Below are positions 54,990 through 64,000 of a stretch of 64,000 nt of DNA, piece after piece. Origin of the DNA: Orychophragmus violaceus (lineage: Eukaryota; Streptophyta; Magnoliopsida; Brassicales; Brassicaceae); the NCBI GenBank assembly GCA_030180135.1, contig CM058238.1, positions 43,861,765-43,925,764 on the forward strand, in the 5' to 3' direction. The notes under the pieces are model-generated. The model saw nothing but the letters and a program-made list of their open reading frames with translations. It ran no database searches and was not told the DNA's origin. How positions within the stretch are numbered: position 1 is the stretch's first letter; every line of letters starts with the position of its first letter. A program made the translations under genes and the position numbers.

Positions 54990-55563
54990 GATACATCTCA
55001 TGTTCCTAAATGGGTCAACTTGGTTCATTACTTGAAAATTGCTAGGCTCACATGGATTAGAAGCTTGCAGGCCTATGTTTGGCATCCAGGATACCTTCCT
55101 AATCCCAATAGGAGTTATATTTCGTGGCCCAACAAGTCAGATTCAACCAGGAAGTTCAAGAGACAAATTCAATGGCCAAAGTAGTTTAAGAGTCATTCTA
55201 CATAGTTTTAATGTTTGGTCTTTGCTATTAATTACTTCAATTTTAGTCTCTTTACATTATAGTTCTCTTATATAAGTACCAAACTCTTGATCATTTTAAT
55301 ATACATCGAATTTTTATCTTCTTCTTTGAGAGTTCATCTCTTTGTTCTTGTTGAACATTTTCGTTTCTTTGGCAAGGGTTACTTCCAAAGCAACAAACCT
55401 TCTTAGAGTTCGTTGTTAAGGGTTACTTCTTCAATCCTCTTTGAAGTTGGGGAATACCAAAGGTCATCCGCAACCTTTGACGGTCTCCTTCGATCCACCA
55501 CTGATCCGTGATCAGATTATCATTCGATCCATCAAAGAGTCTATCCTATCCGGGAATCTATCA
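54317..55563 (+). repeat. H 3' LTR (1247 bp)
   Basis: Begins TGATAGATTCCGGGG and ends CCGGGAATCTATCA. The first 670 bp are open in the frame of the H ORF. TATATAAG at 55269-55276 is a promoter candidate. Its sequence supplies the empty site for C3. Confidence 0.95.
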
Positions 55564-55568
55564 CTGTA

Positions 55569-57700
55569 CACCCGCCCTCCACAAAAACTAGGGAGGCTAA
55601 TGCGCGAGCTAGGATTTTTCCTTGGAGCGGGGGTGGGGGGGTGGGGGTGGTGAAAATGCCGATCTTCCGGGATGCCACATAGACTGAGTTCGCCGAGGAT
55701 AAGTTCGACGCTTTTTCGGAACCTTGGGGAGGGGTATCAGGCGTTCTCTATTCCTTCGACCGCTCTATTTTGTTTTGAGATGGCTTTTTAGTGTTCGACT
55801 GTTTGGTTGGTATGGTTTCCTTATTGTCGGGAAGTGCTTCTTTCTCGACTTCGGATTCCTGGTTATTTTTGGCCTCTCATTTTTTGTCTTCTAATTTAGC
55901 TCTAGTATAACATTGTTCTCCCGAGTGACCTTTTGTGTTGTGAAATTCACAATATTTGTCTTTGTCGAACTCAAACTTTCGTGGGCCTTTTGGCCTCTCA
56001 ACCCTGTTAACATTCCTGGTTTGTGAGAATCTTTTCGACCATTGGTGTTTTGAGAGTTCGATTGGTTTACCTCCTTATGAAGTTTCTCAGCGAGGAGAGC
56101 AGTTTCCTCCTCTAAGAGAGTAAACGCCAAGTCGCAGAGTAGAGCTTTATCGAGGAAGACTGGTTCGCGGACTCCGAGCTCATTTTGGAGCTCGGCAGTA
56201 TACCATAGTCCACGTCTCAGCGCTTGTAGCGCGACTTCGTCATTTGGATTCGAAATTTTAGACTTAACATCTATAAAGCGATCGATATACGAACGAAGTG
56301 ACTCATCGGGTCATTGAGATATGTTAAACATTGATGCCTCAGTGGTTTTGACCTTGATGAAAACAAAGTACTGTTTCAAGAAAGCCGTCATTAGTTGGTT
56401 GAAATTTTAAATAGAATTTTCTTCTAGTCCGGCAAACAACTCTAGATCTGGGCCCGATAGATTTTCTGCGAAGATTCTGCAGAAAGAAGAGTCTCTTTCC
56501 TCGTCAGTCAGATAGACGCAAGACATCGCAAGTCTAAACGCTCTTATATGAACTTTTGGGTCCGAATTTCCTGAGAATTCCAGGAACTTGGTTCTTTTCA
56601 TTTCCCGCAACCTGGCAATAGCGATCCCATCTTCGATCACTCGATCGATGTCTGGTGTCGCACTATTCTCCATGTGGACTCGTGAGTATAGGCTCATGAT
56701 ATGGGCATTTTCCTGTTCGATGTGTTGTTTCAGCAAATTGTGTTCATCGATTTCCAAGGGGACGAACTGCGTTTGTGGCTGAGAAAGCAGTTGATGTTCG
56801 TTATAAATCAGATCGATTTGGTCGACTATTGGGATCAATCCTGTCAGATCATCCTGAGTCTGAAACTAGATCGAGATTTATCCGACATGAGGTCCGGAGC
56901 TCAAACAAAAATCCAAGCCACCGAGCCATCATGGTCTGAATAGTGGAACAGTTTGGTAAAGGAAGTGGTCCAAGTAGCGTTCGATCCGCCAATACGTTAA
57001 GATATCCAACCAGCGAGCTCAAGCTAAAGGGGATCGGTGTCGCTGTAGGTGTCAACGTAGGATAACATCCGTTGTTAGATAAGCTGGCAACATATCCTAG
57101 GATCCTAGGAGGAGATGCGACCTGAGAGCAGTCAAGGTGAGTACGAGTTGGAGGACTAATAAGAGGTCTCTGATCTCCTTCAGATCAATCTCGAGGGTTT
57201 AGGTTGGCGAGCTCCTCGAATGAGCATTAACATGTCGTTCCTGTTCAGAGAGCTGGGTAGCCAAGGCACGATTAGCGATCTCTTGGGTCCAGGTATTGGC
57301 CTCGTTGTTACGTGTTCGACTCACTAGATAGTTAAGCATCGAACGAATCTTAGCGCGGTCATCCGATTTTTATCGAGATATGATTGGAGCATATGGTGAA
57401 CTGGACCGAAGTGTTCCAGATCTTCTTCCTGAGGTGGAAGCGGTACAGGATTTGATACAAACCCAATACATGTTTTGGTCGTTGATCCCTTACAACGTAT
57501 TCGTCAGGATCCGACAAGCCGCGGTTGTTTTAGCGACAAAGCCGATTGGTGCCGACGTCATAGGGATTGAGGCTGAGCTCAAACTTACATTGTCGGGCTG
57601 ACTCATGGTATTGTTCACTCCAGTGGTGTTTTGTGGAACGGCGTCGATCACTTATTCGTGGTCGCTTGGTGGTGAAGTGACAGTGATTCCGGGTAGACTT
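55569..57700 (-). pseudogene. TatG Gag
   Basis: Read on the minus strand from about 57700. A poorly conserved N-terminal part precedes the Gag core in the frame 56838-56407 (LEFSGNSDPKVHIRAFRLAM, AENLSGPDLELFAGL). It continues in broken frames with LRSYIDRFIDVKSKISNPND and ALRRGLWYTAELQ. A zinc-knuckle-like KYCEFHNTKGHSGEQC lies near 55950-55900. The end has a G-rich run (55628-55651). Stops occur near 57360, 56940, 56410 and 55870. The Gag forms the particle in the family; this copy is dead. Confidence 0.8.
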
Positions 57701-57759
57701 GGATTCATTTCGATCGATCGAACCCTATATCTGATTCATGTGACAGAAAAATATATGGT

Positions 57760-57781
57760 AGTCCCCAGAGACAGCGCCAAA
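57760..57781 (-). other. TatG primer-binding site
   Basis: Minus strand TTTGGCGCTGTCTCTGGGGA, abutting the LTR. It matches the TTTGGCGCCGTCTGTGGGGA-type site usual in Tat elements with two differences. Confidence 0.85.
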
Positions 57782-58295
57782 TGTGAGATCAAGGATTCAC
57801 ACCAAAAACTTGTATGATCGTGGATTTGGACTTTGATTAAGAATGATATAGATTTCTTATGAATCAAGGATGTACTTAGGATTGACCGTCGAACTAGAAC
57901 TTATACAAATATTGAATCAAATGTACACAAAGAATGAGATCGAATGTTTTATGTCAAAGTGATTTTGTGCTCAATAATGTGTCCCTTTTTCGAATGATCT
58001 CTCTCCTTCTTATAACTTTAACCTCGTCCCTTCTTGTTCTGATCTTCTTGCTATATTTTGTTAGCAATGATCTCTATATGTACGTGATTTGCGGGATCCA
58101 TTTGAACTGCCGAGGACTCGTTCTTGATAAGGATCGACGTTCTCGCATTGATGTTGACTTCCTTCGGCTCAATCCGGATTTTAGCGAATGTGTTTATCAT
58201 TGGGACTGATTGACGCGTGAGTTAATGGGCGCATATCGTGGTCGGGTCCATCGTTTCATGGTCCGGATTTACTGGTGAGAAATCCAGTACCAACA
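57782..58295 (-). repeat. TatG 5' LTR (514 bp)
   Basis: On the minus strand it runs from TGTTGGTACTGGATTTC to GTGAATCCTTGATCTCACA. A minus-strand TATAAG lies near 58010. No partner LTR is in the window, so the borders rest on the TG...CA ends and the primer-binding site. Bases after the right end (ATTGG) would be the target duplication. Confidence 0.8.
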
Positions 58296-58930
58296 ATTGG
58301 GTCCTTATAATTTGCTTTCAATCCAATTCATGACAGAACTTGGAGCCTCCACAAATGAAGTTGACTCTTTTTGGAAGTGGGCATAGCTTCCCCCCCCCCC
58401 CGAAAGTGCGGGGTGAGTTGTAGGTAAGTTTGAATTTCGTCTCCGCACTATCCAAGTGAGAGGTATGATGCAACGCTATTCTCCCACGAGAAGTGAAAAG
58501 AGTGTTGGAGCTCAAGTCTGTATTAAATAAGGTATTGGGTGGGCAGGAGACCTGTTTTTTAGCCATTTCGTGGGCCTAGTGGTGGAGACTCAGGGGTTTC
58601 CTTCTCGATATTCCGGCTCCTCTTACTGGAGGTCGCCTTATTTTTATCGGACTTTGGTGGGAGCTCGTCCTCTTCATGATTTTGCTCTCCTGAAGATTCA
58701 ATCTTATCTTTTTCAGCTGAGAGACGAGCTTTACTTCGACATTTCTCTGAGGAATGTACGTTCTTGTTATGATATTTTTAGAATTTGTTCTTGTGAAAGG
58801 TTTTTTTTTTGGATTTGGTTAAATCTTCGACCTCGACCTTTATCCTTTTAATAGTTTCTCGAGATTCTGTTCGAGTTGTTTGTTGTGGAATTTTTGTGAC
58901 TATCCGCGATTTCTTAATCCCTTCCTCACG
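58296..58930 (-). pseudogene. TatK: Gag C-terminus and gag-protease linker of another Tat element
   Basis: Minus strand, right to left: a zinc-knuckle-like KYHNKNVHSSEKC (about 58775-58740), a charged linker, then KRVNFICGGSKFCHELD (about 58370-58320). The linker matches the corresponding part of TatG at 38557-38632. TatG is inserted just after it. A run of 13 C at about 58389-58401 lies in the linker. The right border with Tek is approximate. Confidence 0.65.
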
Positions 58931-59148
58931 AAGCTATTCTAGTTCGGATAATGGACCGAATGGAAAAGAGTACCAGAAGGAAAGCGATACAGATGGTCAA
59001 AATCCTTTGGGATTGTAATGGGAGTGAAGAAGTGACTTAGGAAACAGAGAATCAAATGAAAGCTGAATTTCCTAAGTGGTTCAAGAGAATGACAGAAGAA
59101 CTTGACTTGGATTCGACGACGAATCAATTTCAAGGGGGGCAGGAGACT
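58931..59148 (+). pseudogene. Tek chromodomain, first copy
   Basis: Plus strand: TDRMEK-like start (DRMEKSTRRKAIQMVKILWD), a stop region, then ENQMKAEFPKWFKRM, followed by LDSTTNQFQGG at the purine tract. This is the chromodomain found at the integrase C-terminus of chromoviruses of the Tekay/Del type, whose chromodomain directs integration into heterochromatin. The purine tract CAAGGGGGGCAGGAGA abuts the LTR. Confidence 0.7.
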
Positions 59149-60240
59149 TGTAACATCTCCGATCCTCAATAGAATCATTGGGATGCACCATGACTGAGTT
59201 AGAGGAAGAAATCATGAAGATTGGAGGAAGAAATCATGAAGAAGAAGCTTAGAAACTCGCCCATGGTGAAAAACACTATTTTCTGAATTAATTTAATTAA
59301 TTCATAAAATAATGGTGACTTTTAGACATATCAATGTCTGTTGGTGCCAAGTCAAAAAAATTGCAATTTGGCTATATAAGGGGGTGGGTATCCTTGAGTG
59401 ACCGGGCAGCCTAGGAACTTGACCAGGGTTGGACCGTGGGCTAGTTATACTCACCCACACTCGGATAGACCGAGTCTAACAAGGGTCTGAGGAATCAAAG
59501 GAAGGATTAAGAACGGATCAAGGGAAGAATTCAACTGGAAAGTAAATCCGGATGTACAAGTTCGTGGTGGAATCGAGGGATCGATCCATACGGTTAAGAT
59601 CAAGTGCGAGACTTAGCCAAAATCAACGAAGAAAGGTTAAGTTGACGAGTTAATCAGCTTGAACCTGCTGAATCATCGAGCAAAACCAGCTGGATCAGCT
59701 CAATAGGCAGTCGGGTAGCTCAACTTAGTACTGGGAAGTGAGTTGAGCAGTACAGTCAGTTGCATCGTTAGTGAACAATCGCGTTGGTTCGGGCTTGAAT
59801 ATGATTGGTCGAAGGAAAATTGTTTATGTTCGCAGAACACTGACCAACCGCCTTATAAATGCCAGAGTACGGGCCAAATTTGGCCATCACGCACATAAGG
59901 GAAAAACTTCCCGGAAAATTATCAAGCCTAAGAACATAGAGAAGCAAAGAACGACTTAACAGAAATCGTCAAGAGCAAGCTAGTCGGAAGGAGAGGCTTG
60001 ACCGAGGCGATAGACGGATCGAACGAGGAACGTCCCTAAGTTCATCGGTTGGTTATCACAAAAATGCGATGCAATGGTGAGTGCAAACCGGGATTTTATG
60101 TTCCGATGTGAGACTGGTTTGCTGGCTAGGATAGGATCTGGTTGATAGGGTGATTCCGACTAGACCGTATGTTTCTAGGGTCCGATTATTCATTGTTCTG
60201 CTTAACTTAGATCAGTGGCTAAGTCTAGGATCAAGGTGTC
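59149..60240 (+). repeat. Tek LTR, first copy (right end deleted or unclear)
   Basis: Starts TGTAACATCTCCGATCC. It contains a palindrome GAATTAATTTAATTAATTC (59285-59303) and a TATATAAGG box near 59373. It is parallel to 60656-61640 over about 950 bp. It passes directly into integrase sequence near 60240, so the internal 5' region of the element is missing. Confidence 0.7.
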
Positions 60241-60655
60241 GTAGAAAGGAAGTTTAAGATTCTTAAACTGGTTGGGGCATTCGCATACAAGATGGACTTA
60301 ACCCCAAAGATGGCCCAATTTCACTTAACCCCAAAGATGGCCCAATTTCATAATGTATTGCACATGTCCCAACTTTGAAAGTGCCTTTCAGATCAGGATG
60401 TCGTCATTCCAGAACTGCCGAAAGGAATAAGGGAAAACTTGACCATTGAAGCTATTCCAGTTTGTATAACAGACCGAATGGAAAAGAGTACTGTAAGGAA
60501 GGCGATTCAAATGGTCAAAATCATTTGGGATTGCTGTAGAAGTGACTTAGCAAACAAAGAATCAAATGAAAGCTGAATTTCCTAAGTAGTTCAAGAGAAT
60601 GATAGAAGAACTTGACTTGGATTCGAGGACGAATCTATTTCAAGAGGGGGGGACT
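60241..60655 (+). pseudogene. Tek integrase C-terminus and chromodomain, second copy
   Basis: Reads KFKILKLVGAFAYKMDL, then HNVLHMSQL, VVIPELPKGIRENLTIE and TDRMEKSTVRKAIQMVK, ending with ENQMKAEFPK. This is the GPY/F region and chromodomain of a Tekay/Del-like chromovirus. A 27-bp in-frame tandem duplication (LTPKMAQFH twice) lies at 60297-60350. Stops are present. A purine tract CAAGAGGGGGGGAC follows. Confidence 0.8.
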
Positions 60656-61640
60656 TGTAACATCCTCGATCCTCAATAGGATTGTTCGGATGCACCATGA
60701 CCGAGTTGGAAGAAGAAATCATGAAGAAGAAGCTAAGAAACCCGTCCATGGTGAAAAACACTATTTTCTGAATTAATTTAATTATTTCAGAAAATAATGG
60801 TGACTTTTAGACATACCAATGTTTGTTGGTGCAAAGTCAAAAATTGCAATTTGGCTATATAAGGGGGTGGGTATCCTTGAGTGACCGGGTAGCCTAGGAA
60901 CTTGACCCCGGATGATCGGTGGGCTGGTTATACTCACCCAAACTCGAATATACCAAGTCTAACAAGGGTCAAAGGGATCAAAGGAAGGATTAAGATCGGA
61001 TCAAAAGAAGAATTCAACTGGAAAGGGAATCTGGATGTACAAGTTCGTGGTGGAACTGAACGATCGATCCATCCGGTTAAGATCAAGTGCGAGACTTAGC
61101 CAAAATCAACGCAGAAAGGTTAAGTTGTCGAGATAATCAGCTTGAACCAGCTGAAATATTGAGTGAAACCAGTTGGGGTGAGCAGTATAGTCAGATGGAT
61201 CGTCAGTGAATACAGCTAATCAGACTGTGTGACCGATTAGTTAAACGGGTGGGCAGTTACACTCAAACCGGTGCGAGTGAAAAATTGTGACGGTTCGGTC
61301 TGTAATTTTATTGGTCGAAGGAAAATTGTTTTTGTTCGCAGAAAACCGACCAGCAGCCTTATAAATGCCAAAGTACGGGCCAAATTTGGCCATCACGCAC
61401 ATAAGGGAAAATTCTCATAAAATTATCAAGCCTAAGAACATAGAGAAGGAAAGAACGAGTTAATGGAAATCGTCGAGATTAAGTTAGTCGGAAGGCGATG
61501 CTTGACCGAGGCGATAGACGGATCGAACGAGGAACGTCCCTAAGTTCATTGGTTGGTTATCACCAAATCGTCAGGAACGGTAAGTGCGAACCGAGACTTT
61601 ATGTTTATATGCGAGACTGGGTAGTGCTAGGATCGATTTA
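60656..61640 (+). repeat. Tek LTR, second copy
   Basis: Starts TGTAACATCCTCGATCC; TATATAAGG near 60855. The end is unclear: similarity to the first copy fades near 61600-61640 and no TGTTACA-type end is seen. Confidence 0.7.
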
Positions 61641-62036
61641 AACAATGTAAATCCTATGGGAAAACCTACACATGTTGTCGAATCCTAAAGTTAGTTAAAT
61701 AAATATCCAATACTGCTTTTATGTTTGCATAACGACTCTAACTATTTCCGCATATTGACTCTAGAATGTTGAATCACATAACAAGCATGAAAAATTACTA
61801 AGTATGGAATTCAGACATAAAAACTGAACTGATTGCCTGAAACACTTAGTGAATCAGGAATAGACAACCCCACCGGACTTAGAATCCGGGATAGGGCGTT
61901 TCACCTGCTGTGCCAGATACAAACACATCTGCGGGAAAGCGATTCACAGTCTAGCAAGAACCTCCAACAAAAATCTATGGATCGGGAAAGTGAGGCCGCA
62001 TGAACCGAAAAATGCAAGTACGCGCAACATCAACCC
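61641..62036 (+). other. Unassigned sequence, probably TatP internal remnant
   Basis: No frame or repeat recognised. It lies between Tek and the antisense frame of TatP. Confidence 0.3.
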
Positions 62037-62294
62037 TCATGCACTGTCCCCCGGGTTTTCCCTGCTATAGGGGATATCAATCTTGACCTCAGCTCTGATT
62101 CCATGTTCAGCTCGCAACTGCTGCAGATCGTTGCTCGTCACGACCGAAGGCTCGACCTCCGGGACGAGAGTTCCGGCATCGTCGGAGTGTTCTTGAGCAC
62201 CGTCCGGTAATCTTTCACTTTTCATTTGAAGGAAAGTTGGCGATATCGGAAAAAGGAAGCAAGGTCTTTTCTTTCGAATTTCTCCTAAAAACAC
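62037..62294 (-). pseudogene. Antisense ORF start upstream of the TatP LTR
   Basis: An 85-codon minus-strand frame with an acidic middle and LQQLRAEHGIRAEVKIDIP followed by YSRENPGDSA. The wording L-x-x-L-x-x-x-[FYH]-x-I recalls the start of the plant 'putative gypsy type transposon' (Transposase_28-like) proteins, known as additional ORFs in Tat elements. It is antisense to the LTR 430 bp to its right, as expected for such an ORF. Similarity is judged by eye only. Confidence 0.35.
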
Positions 62295-62720
62295 TAGAAA
62301 TCACTTTGAAATCCTTTAAGAAAATCGACTAACAATTGAAAGAAAGAAAGCACAATTAAGGGGAATATGGGAGATTTACCTTGACAAAAGAGAGCGCGCG
62401 GTTGAGATAGGGAGAGAGTGGTCGGTTCGCTAAATGTATTAATCGAAGCGGTTCAATGCCACACGGACCTCCCACTTCATTCAATATCCACTATTAGATA
62501 AGAGACCACATAATGATATCTCATCTAAGAGGTTTTCGAGACTGCGTGGGTCCCATGCTCCTCGAGCTCTTGGTCATCGGATTTGATTTTCCGAAAAGAC
62601 AACGAATCTGAACATATACAGGTTGTTGTCAGCAACTTACAGACACGAAGTCAAAAGAACAGTTAACATTTTCGGCCAATTAATTATTATAATAAAATAA
62701 TTAATTGGTTGGGGGACAAT
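62295..62720 (+). other. TatP 3' UTR, hairpin and polypurine tract
   Basis: No gene. A 13-bp perfect inverted repeat (CCAATTAATTATT, 62676-62688; right arm 62696-62708; 7-nt loop) directly precedes the tract TTGGGGGACAAT (62709-62720), which abuts the LTR. Confidence 0.6.
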
Positions 62721-63276
62721 TATTGGTACCAAAATCCGCACCCCGATTTGGGTCGATAAGGCCTAATGACCTTATCTCTCAAACATGTCAACATTAAAAA
62801 CATTACTCCAACCCAAAACCGAAGCCCATCTCATCTCTGCCTTATCAACTGTAAAACAACCGTGTATTGAAGAAGGACACGTCGGATATTTAAGTCAACT
62901 GCCGAGTTGATTTAGTCAAAGCGGATCACTCTGAGATCAGCTCAACTGTCCGGAGATCGGTGAGATTGTTCCAACAAGAGCCTACTAGATATGCAGATAC
63001 AGAGCTCATCAGAGAGGCTATAATAGGAGTTCAATTGCTTTAATCAAATGACCTTCTTTTTCACTCACTTTTACACATACAAAACAGATCTACGAGCTCA
63101 CTGTACACTCTCTCTTGAGATCCTTTGTAATATTCTTTCATAAATACAAAATAATTATGAAATCCATTGTTCGTTTTAGATAGTTCTTTGAAGCATCGTG
63201 TGACCTTTAAGGTTAAAGCCCTTCGACAATCTCCGTTCTAAATTACAAATCTCTAGTGTGGATTTATGGATCCACA
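62721..63276 (+). repeat. TatP LTR (about 556 bp)
   Basis: Starts TATTGGTACCAAAATCC, comparable to the TatG LTR start TGTTGGTACTGGATTTC with G to A at the second base, and ends GTGTGGATTTATGGATCCACA. The preceding polypurine tract marks it as a 3' LTR, plus strand. Confidence 0.65.
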
Positions 63277-64000
63277 ATTAGTATAATCTTAGTTATAATG
63301 ACTGCATTTCGGGTTTTTTTTCATTTTCGGGTATATTTCGGTTCAATTAATTAAATCTGAATTAAAACCGAATGTTTTTAACCCGGTTTTTCCGAGTAAT
63401 TGCCGGTTCTGATATTGTATATACGACCGACTCGGAACCAGTTGGGACCGAACCGGAATCGACTCAAAAAGACTTCGGGTCCCATATAGGTATAAAACTC
63501 TTGTACCCAAATAACCGGAACCAATTTATTCGTACCCAGAACCAACCCGACTATATGAATGCCTATGCCTACTCCTATCACACATTTTCATATTTACACA
63601 AAAGCTTTATTTTAATTAATTAATTATATTTCTTTAATTACCTCGAAAATCGAACTTATATCATAATCTCCTTAAATATCTACTTTGTCGCTAACTGATT
63701 TTTTCATGATTTCTATTTTATTTTCCATAGATTATAATTATTTTAACAATAAAACTAATCATTGTTTTCAATTATATAAAATTTCATATATTAATATAAA
63801 TAAAATCAAGAGTGTTATAATTGTATGACAACCAATAATTCTGAAATTAATTCTCCCTCATACTTTATTATTATTTTAGTTGCACTATTCAACACTAAAA
63901 TCGATAATATCTCTATTTTTTAAGAAGAAAGGAAAGAATGGTAGATGTCAAAAAAAAGGAAAGAATGGTGTATGATACATGTAGATTGGGGAAAAATATT
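63277..64000. other. AT-rich tail, no gene seen
   Basis: The first 300 bp contain repeated ACCGG, AACCGA and CGGTT words (63340-63550), a simple-sequence-like pattern. The rest is AT-rich with a 19-bp near-repeat AAAGGAAAGAATGGT (about 63926 and 63957). No frame or structure is convincing. Confidence 0.5.

Larger units (their letters stand above)
38633..55563 (+). mobile_element. H: LTR element with an unusual long ORF and no known enzymes
   Basis: H has two LTRs of 1247 bp each after removal of C3, ends TGATAGATTCC...GGAATCTATCA (an 11-bp perfect inverted repeat), and a perfect target duplication CTGTA (38628-38632 and 55564-55568). It has a methionine-tRNA primer-binding site (45522) and a polypurine tract (54303-54316). 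Without C3 and C4 it is about 5650 bp. Its coding region shows a Gag-like N-terminus and a long repeat protein but no protease, RT, RNase H or integrase. It is therefore probably non-autonomous. LTRs differ at about 20 positions by eye (about 1.6%). Confidence 0.93.
14681..58295 (-). mobile_element. TatG: decayed Tat-lineage gypsy element split by three insertions
   Basis: This is the minus-strand backbone of the window. Its own parts are 14681-17892, 36862-37110, 38557-38632 and 55569-58295. Read from the right it has LTR, primer-binding site, gag, gag-protease linker, protease, RT, RNase H and integrase, in the Tat order. Removing AthF, J and H with one copy of each target duplication restores a colinear Tat map, which is strong support for the nesting. 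The 3' LTR is not seen; TatI occupies that side. Stops and frameshifts are scattered throughout. Confidence 0.8.

Noticed and set aside
59771..59959. Basic 62-codon ORF resembling a small ribosomal-type protein
   Set aside because: It lies in the Tek LTR; the second LTR copy has the same region with a broken frame.

Overview
This window is a plant genomic segment made almost entirely of LTR retrotransposons nested inside one another. I see no host gene, tRNA, rRNA or single-copy coding exon. The mixture of Ty1/copia, Athila-type Ty3/gypsy (with a protein resembling the ATHILA ORF-1 family), Tat-lineage gypsy and chromodomain gypsy elements suggests a Brassicaceae genome and pericentromeric or other heterochromatin. 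That assignment is inferred from element types, not from a database search. Element names used here (C1, N1, L, M, TatI, TatG, AthF, C2, J, H, C3, C4, TatK, Tek, TatP) are labels for this window only.

Layout, left to right. C1 (1-2312, +) is the 3' part of a copia element with one stop in pol. It appears to sit in the leader of a minus-strand gypsy-like element L (leader 2313-2658 and 6767-6918, 5' LTR 6919-7773). The same leader was hit by N1 (2659-6761, -), a copia-derived element with no genes and almost identical 1191-bp LTRs. Next comes a large chromovirus-like LTR, M (about 7774-10358, +), which abuts the protease of TatI (10359-14680, +), a decayed Tat element. From 14681 to 58295 the backbone is TatG, a decayed minus-strand Tat element read from its LTR at 57782-58295 through gag, protease, RT, RNase H and integrase. 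It is split by three insertions: AthF (17893-36856, -), the solo LTR J (37111-38551, -) and element H (38633-55563, +). AthF carries an intact copia, C2 (21691-27288, -), inside its ORF1. H carries copia C3 (39057-44691, +) in its 5' LTR and intact copia C4 (46689-52324, +) in its body. TatG itself sits in the gag of another Tat element, TatK (58296-58930, -). The right end holds a collapsed chromovirus, Tek (58931-61640, +), the 3' end of another Tat element, TatP (62037-63276), and an AT-rich tail.

Six insertions have perfect 5-bp target-site duplications readable in the window: N1 CCTTA, AthF ACCAG, C2 GCAAG, H CTGTA, C3 ATTTT and C4 AGATG. J has a probable one (GCTTT). LTR divergence counted by eye agrees with the nesting order: AthF about 3%, H about 1.6%, C2, C3 and C4 about 0.5% or less, N1 one difference in 1191 bp.

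Intact coding capacity is limited to C2 (1416 aa) and C4 (1476 aa). Both are single Gag-Pol frames with protease, integrase, RT and RNase H motifs. The most unusual object is H. It has complete LTRs, primer-binding site and polypurine tract, but its long frame encodes no recognisable retroviral enzyme. Instead it carries a roughly 280-residue unit repeated twice, and the frame runs on into the 3' LTR.
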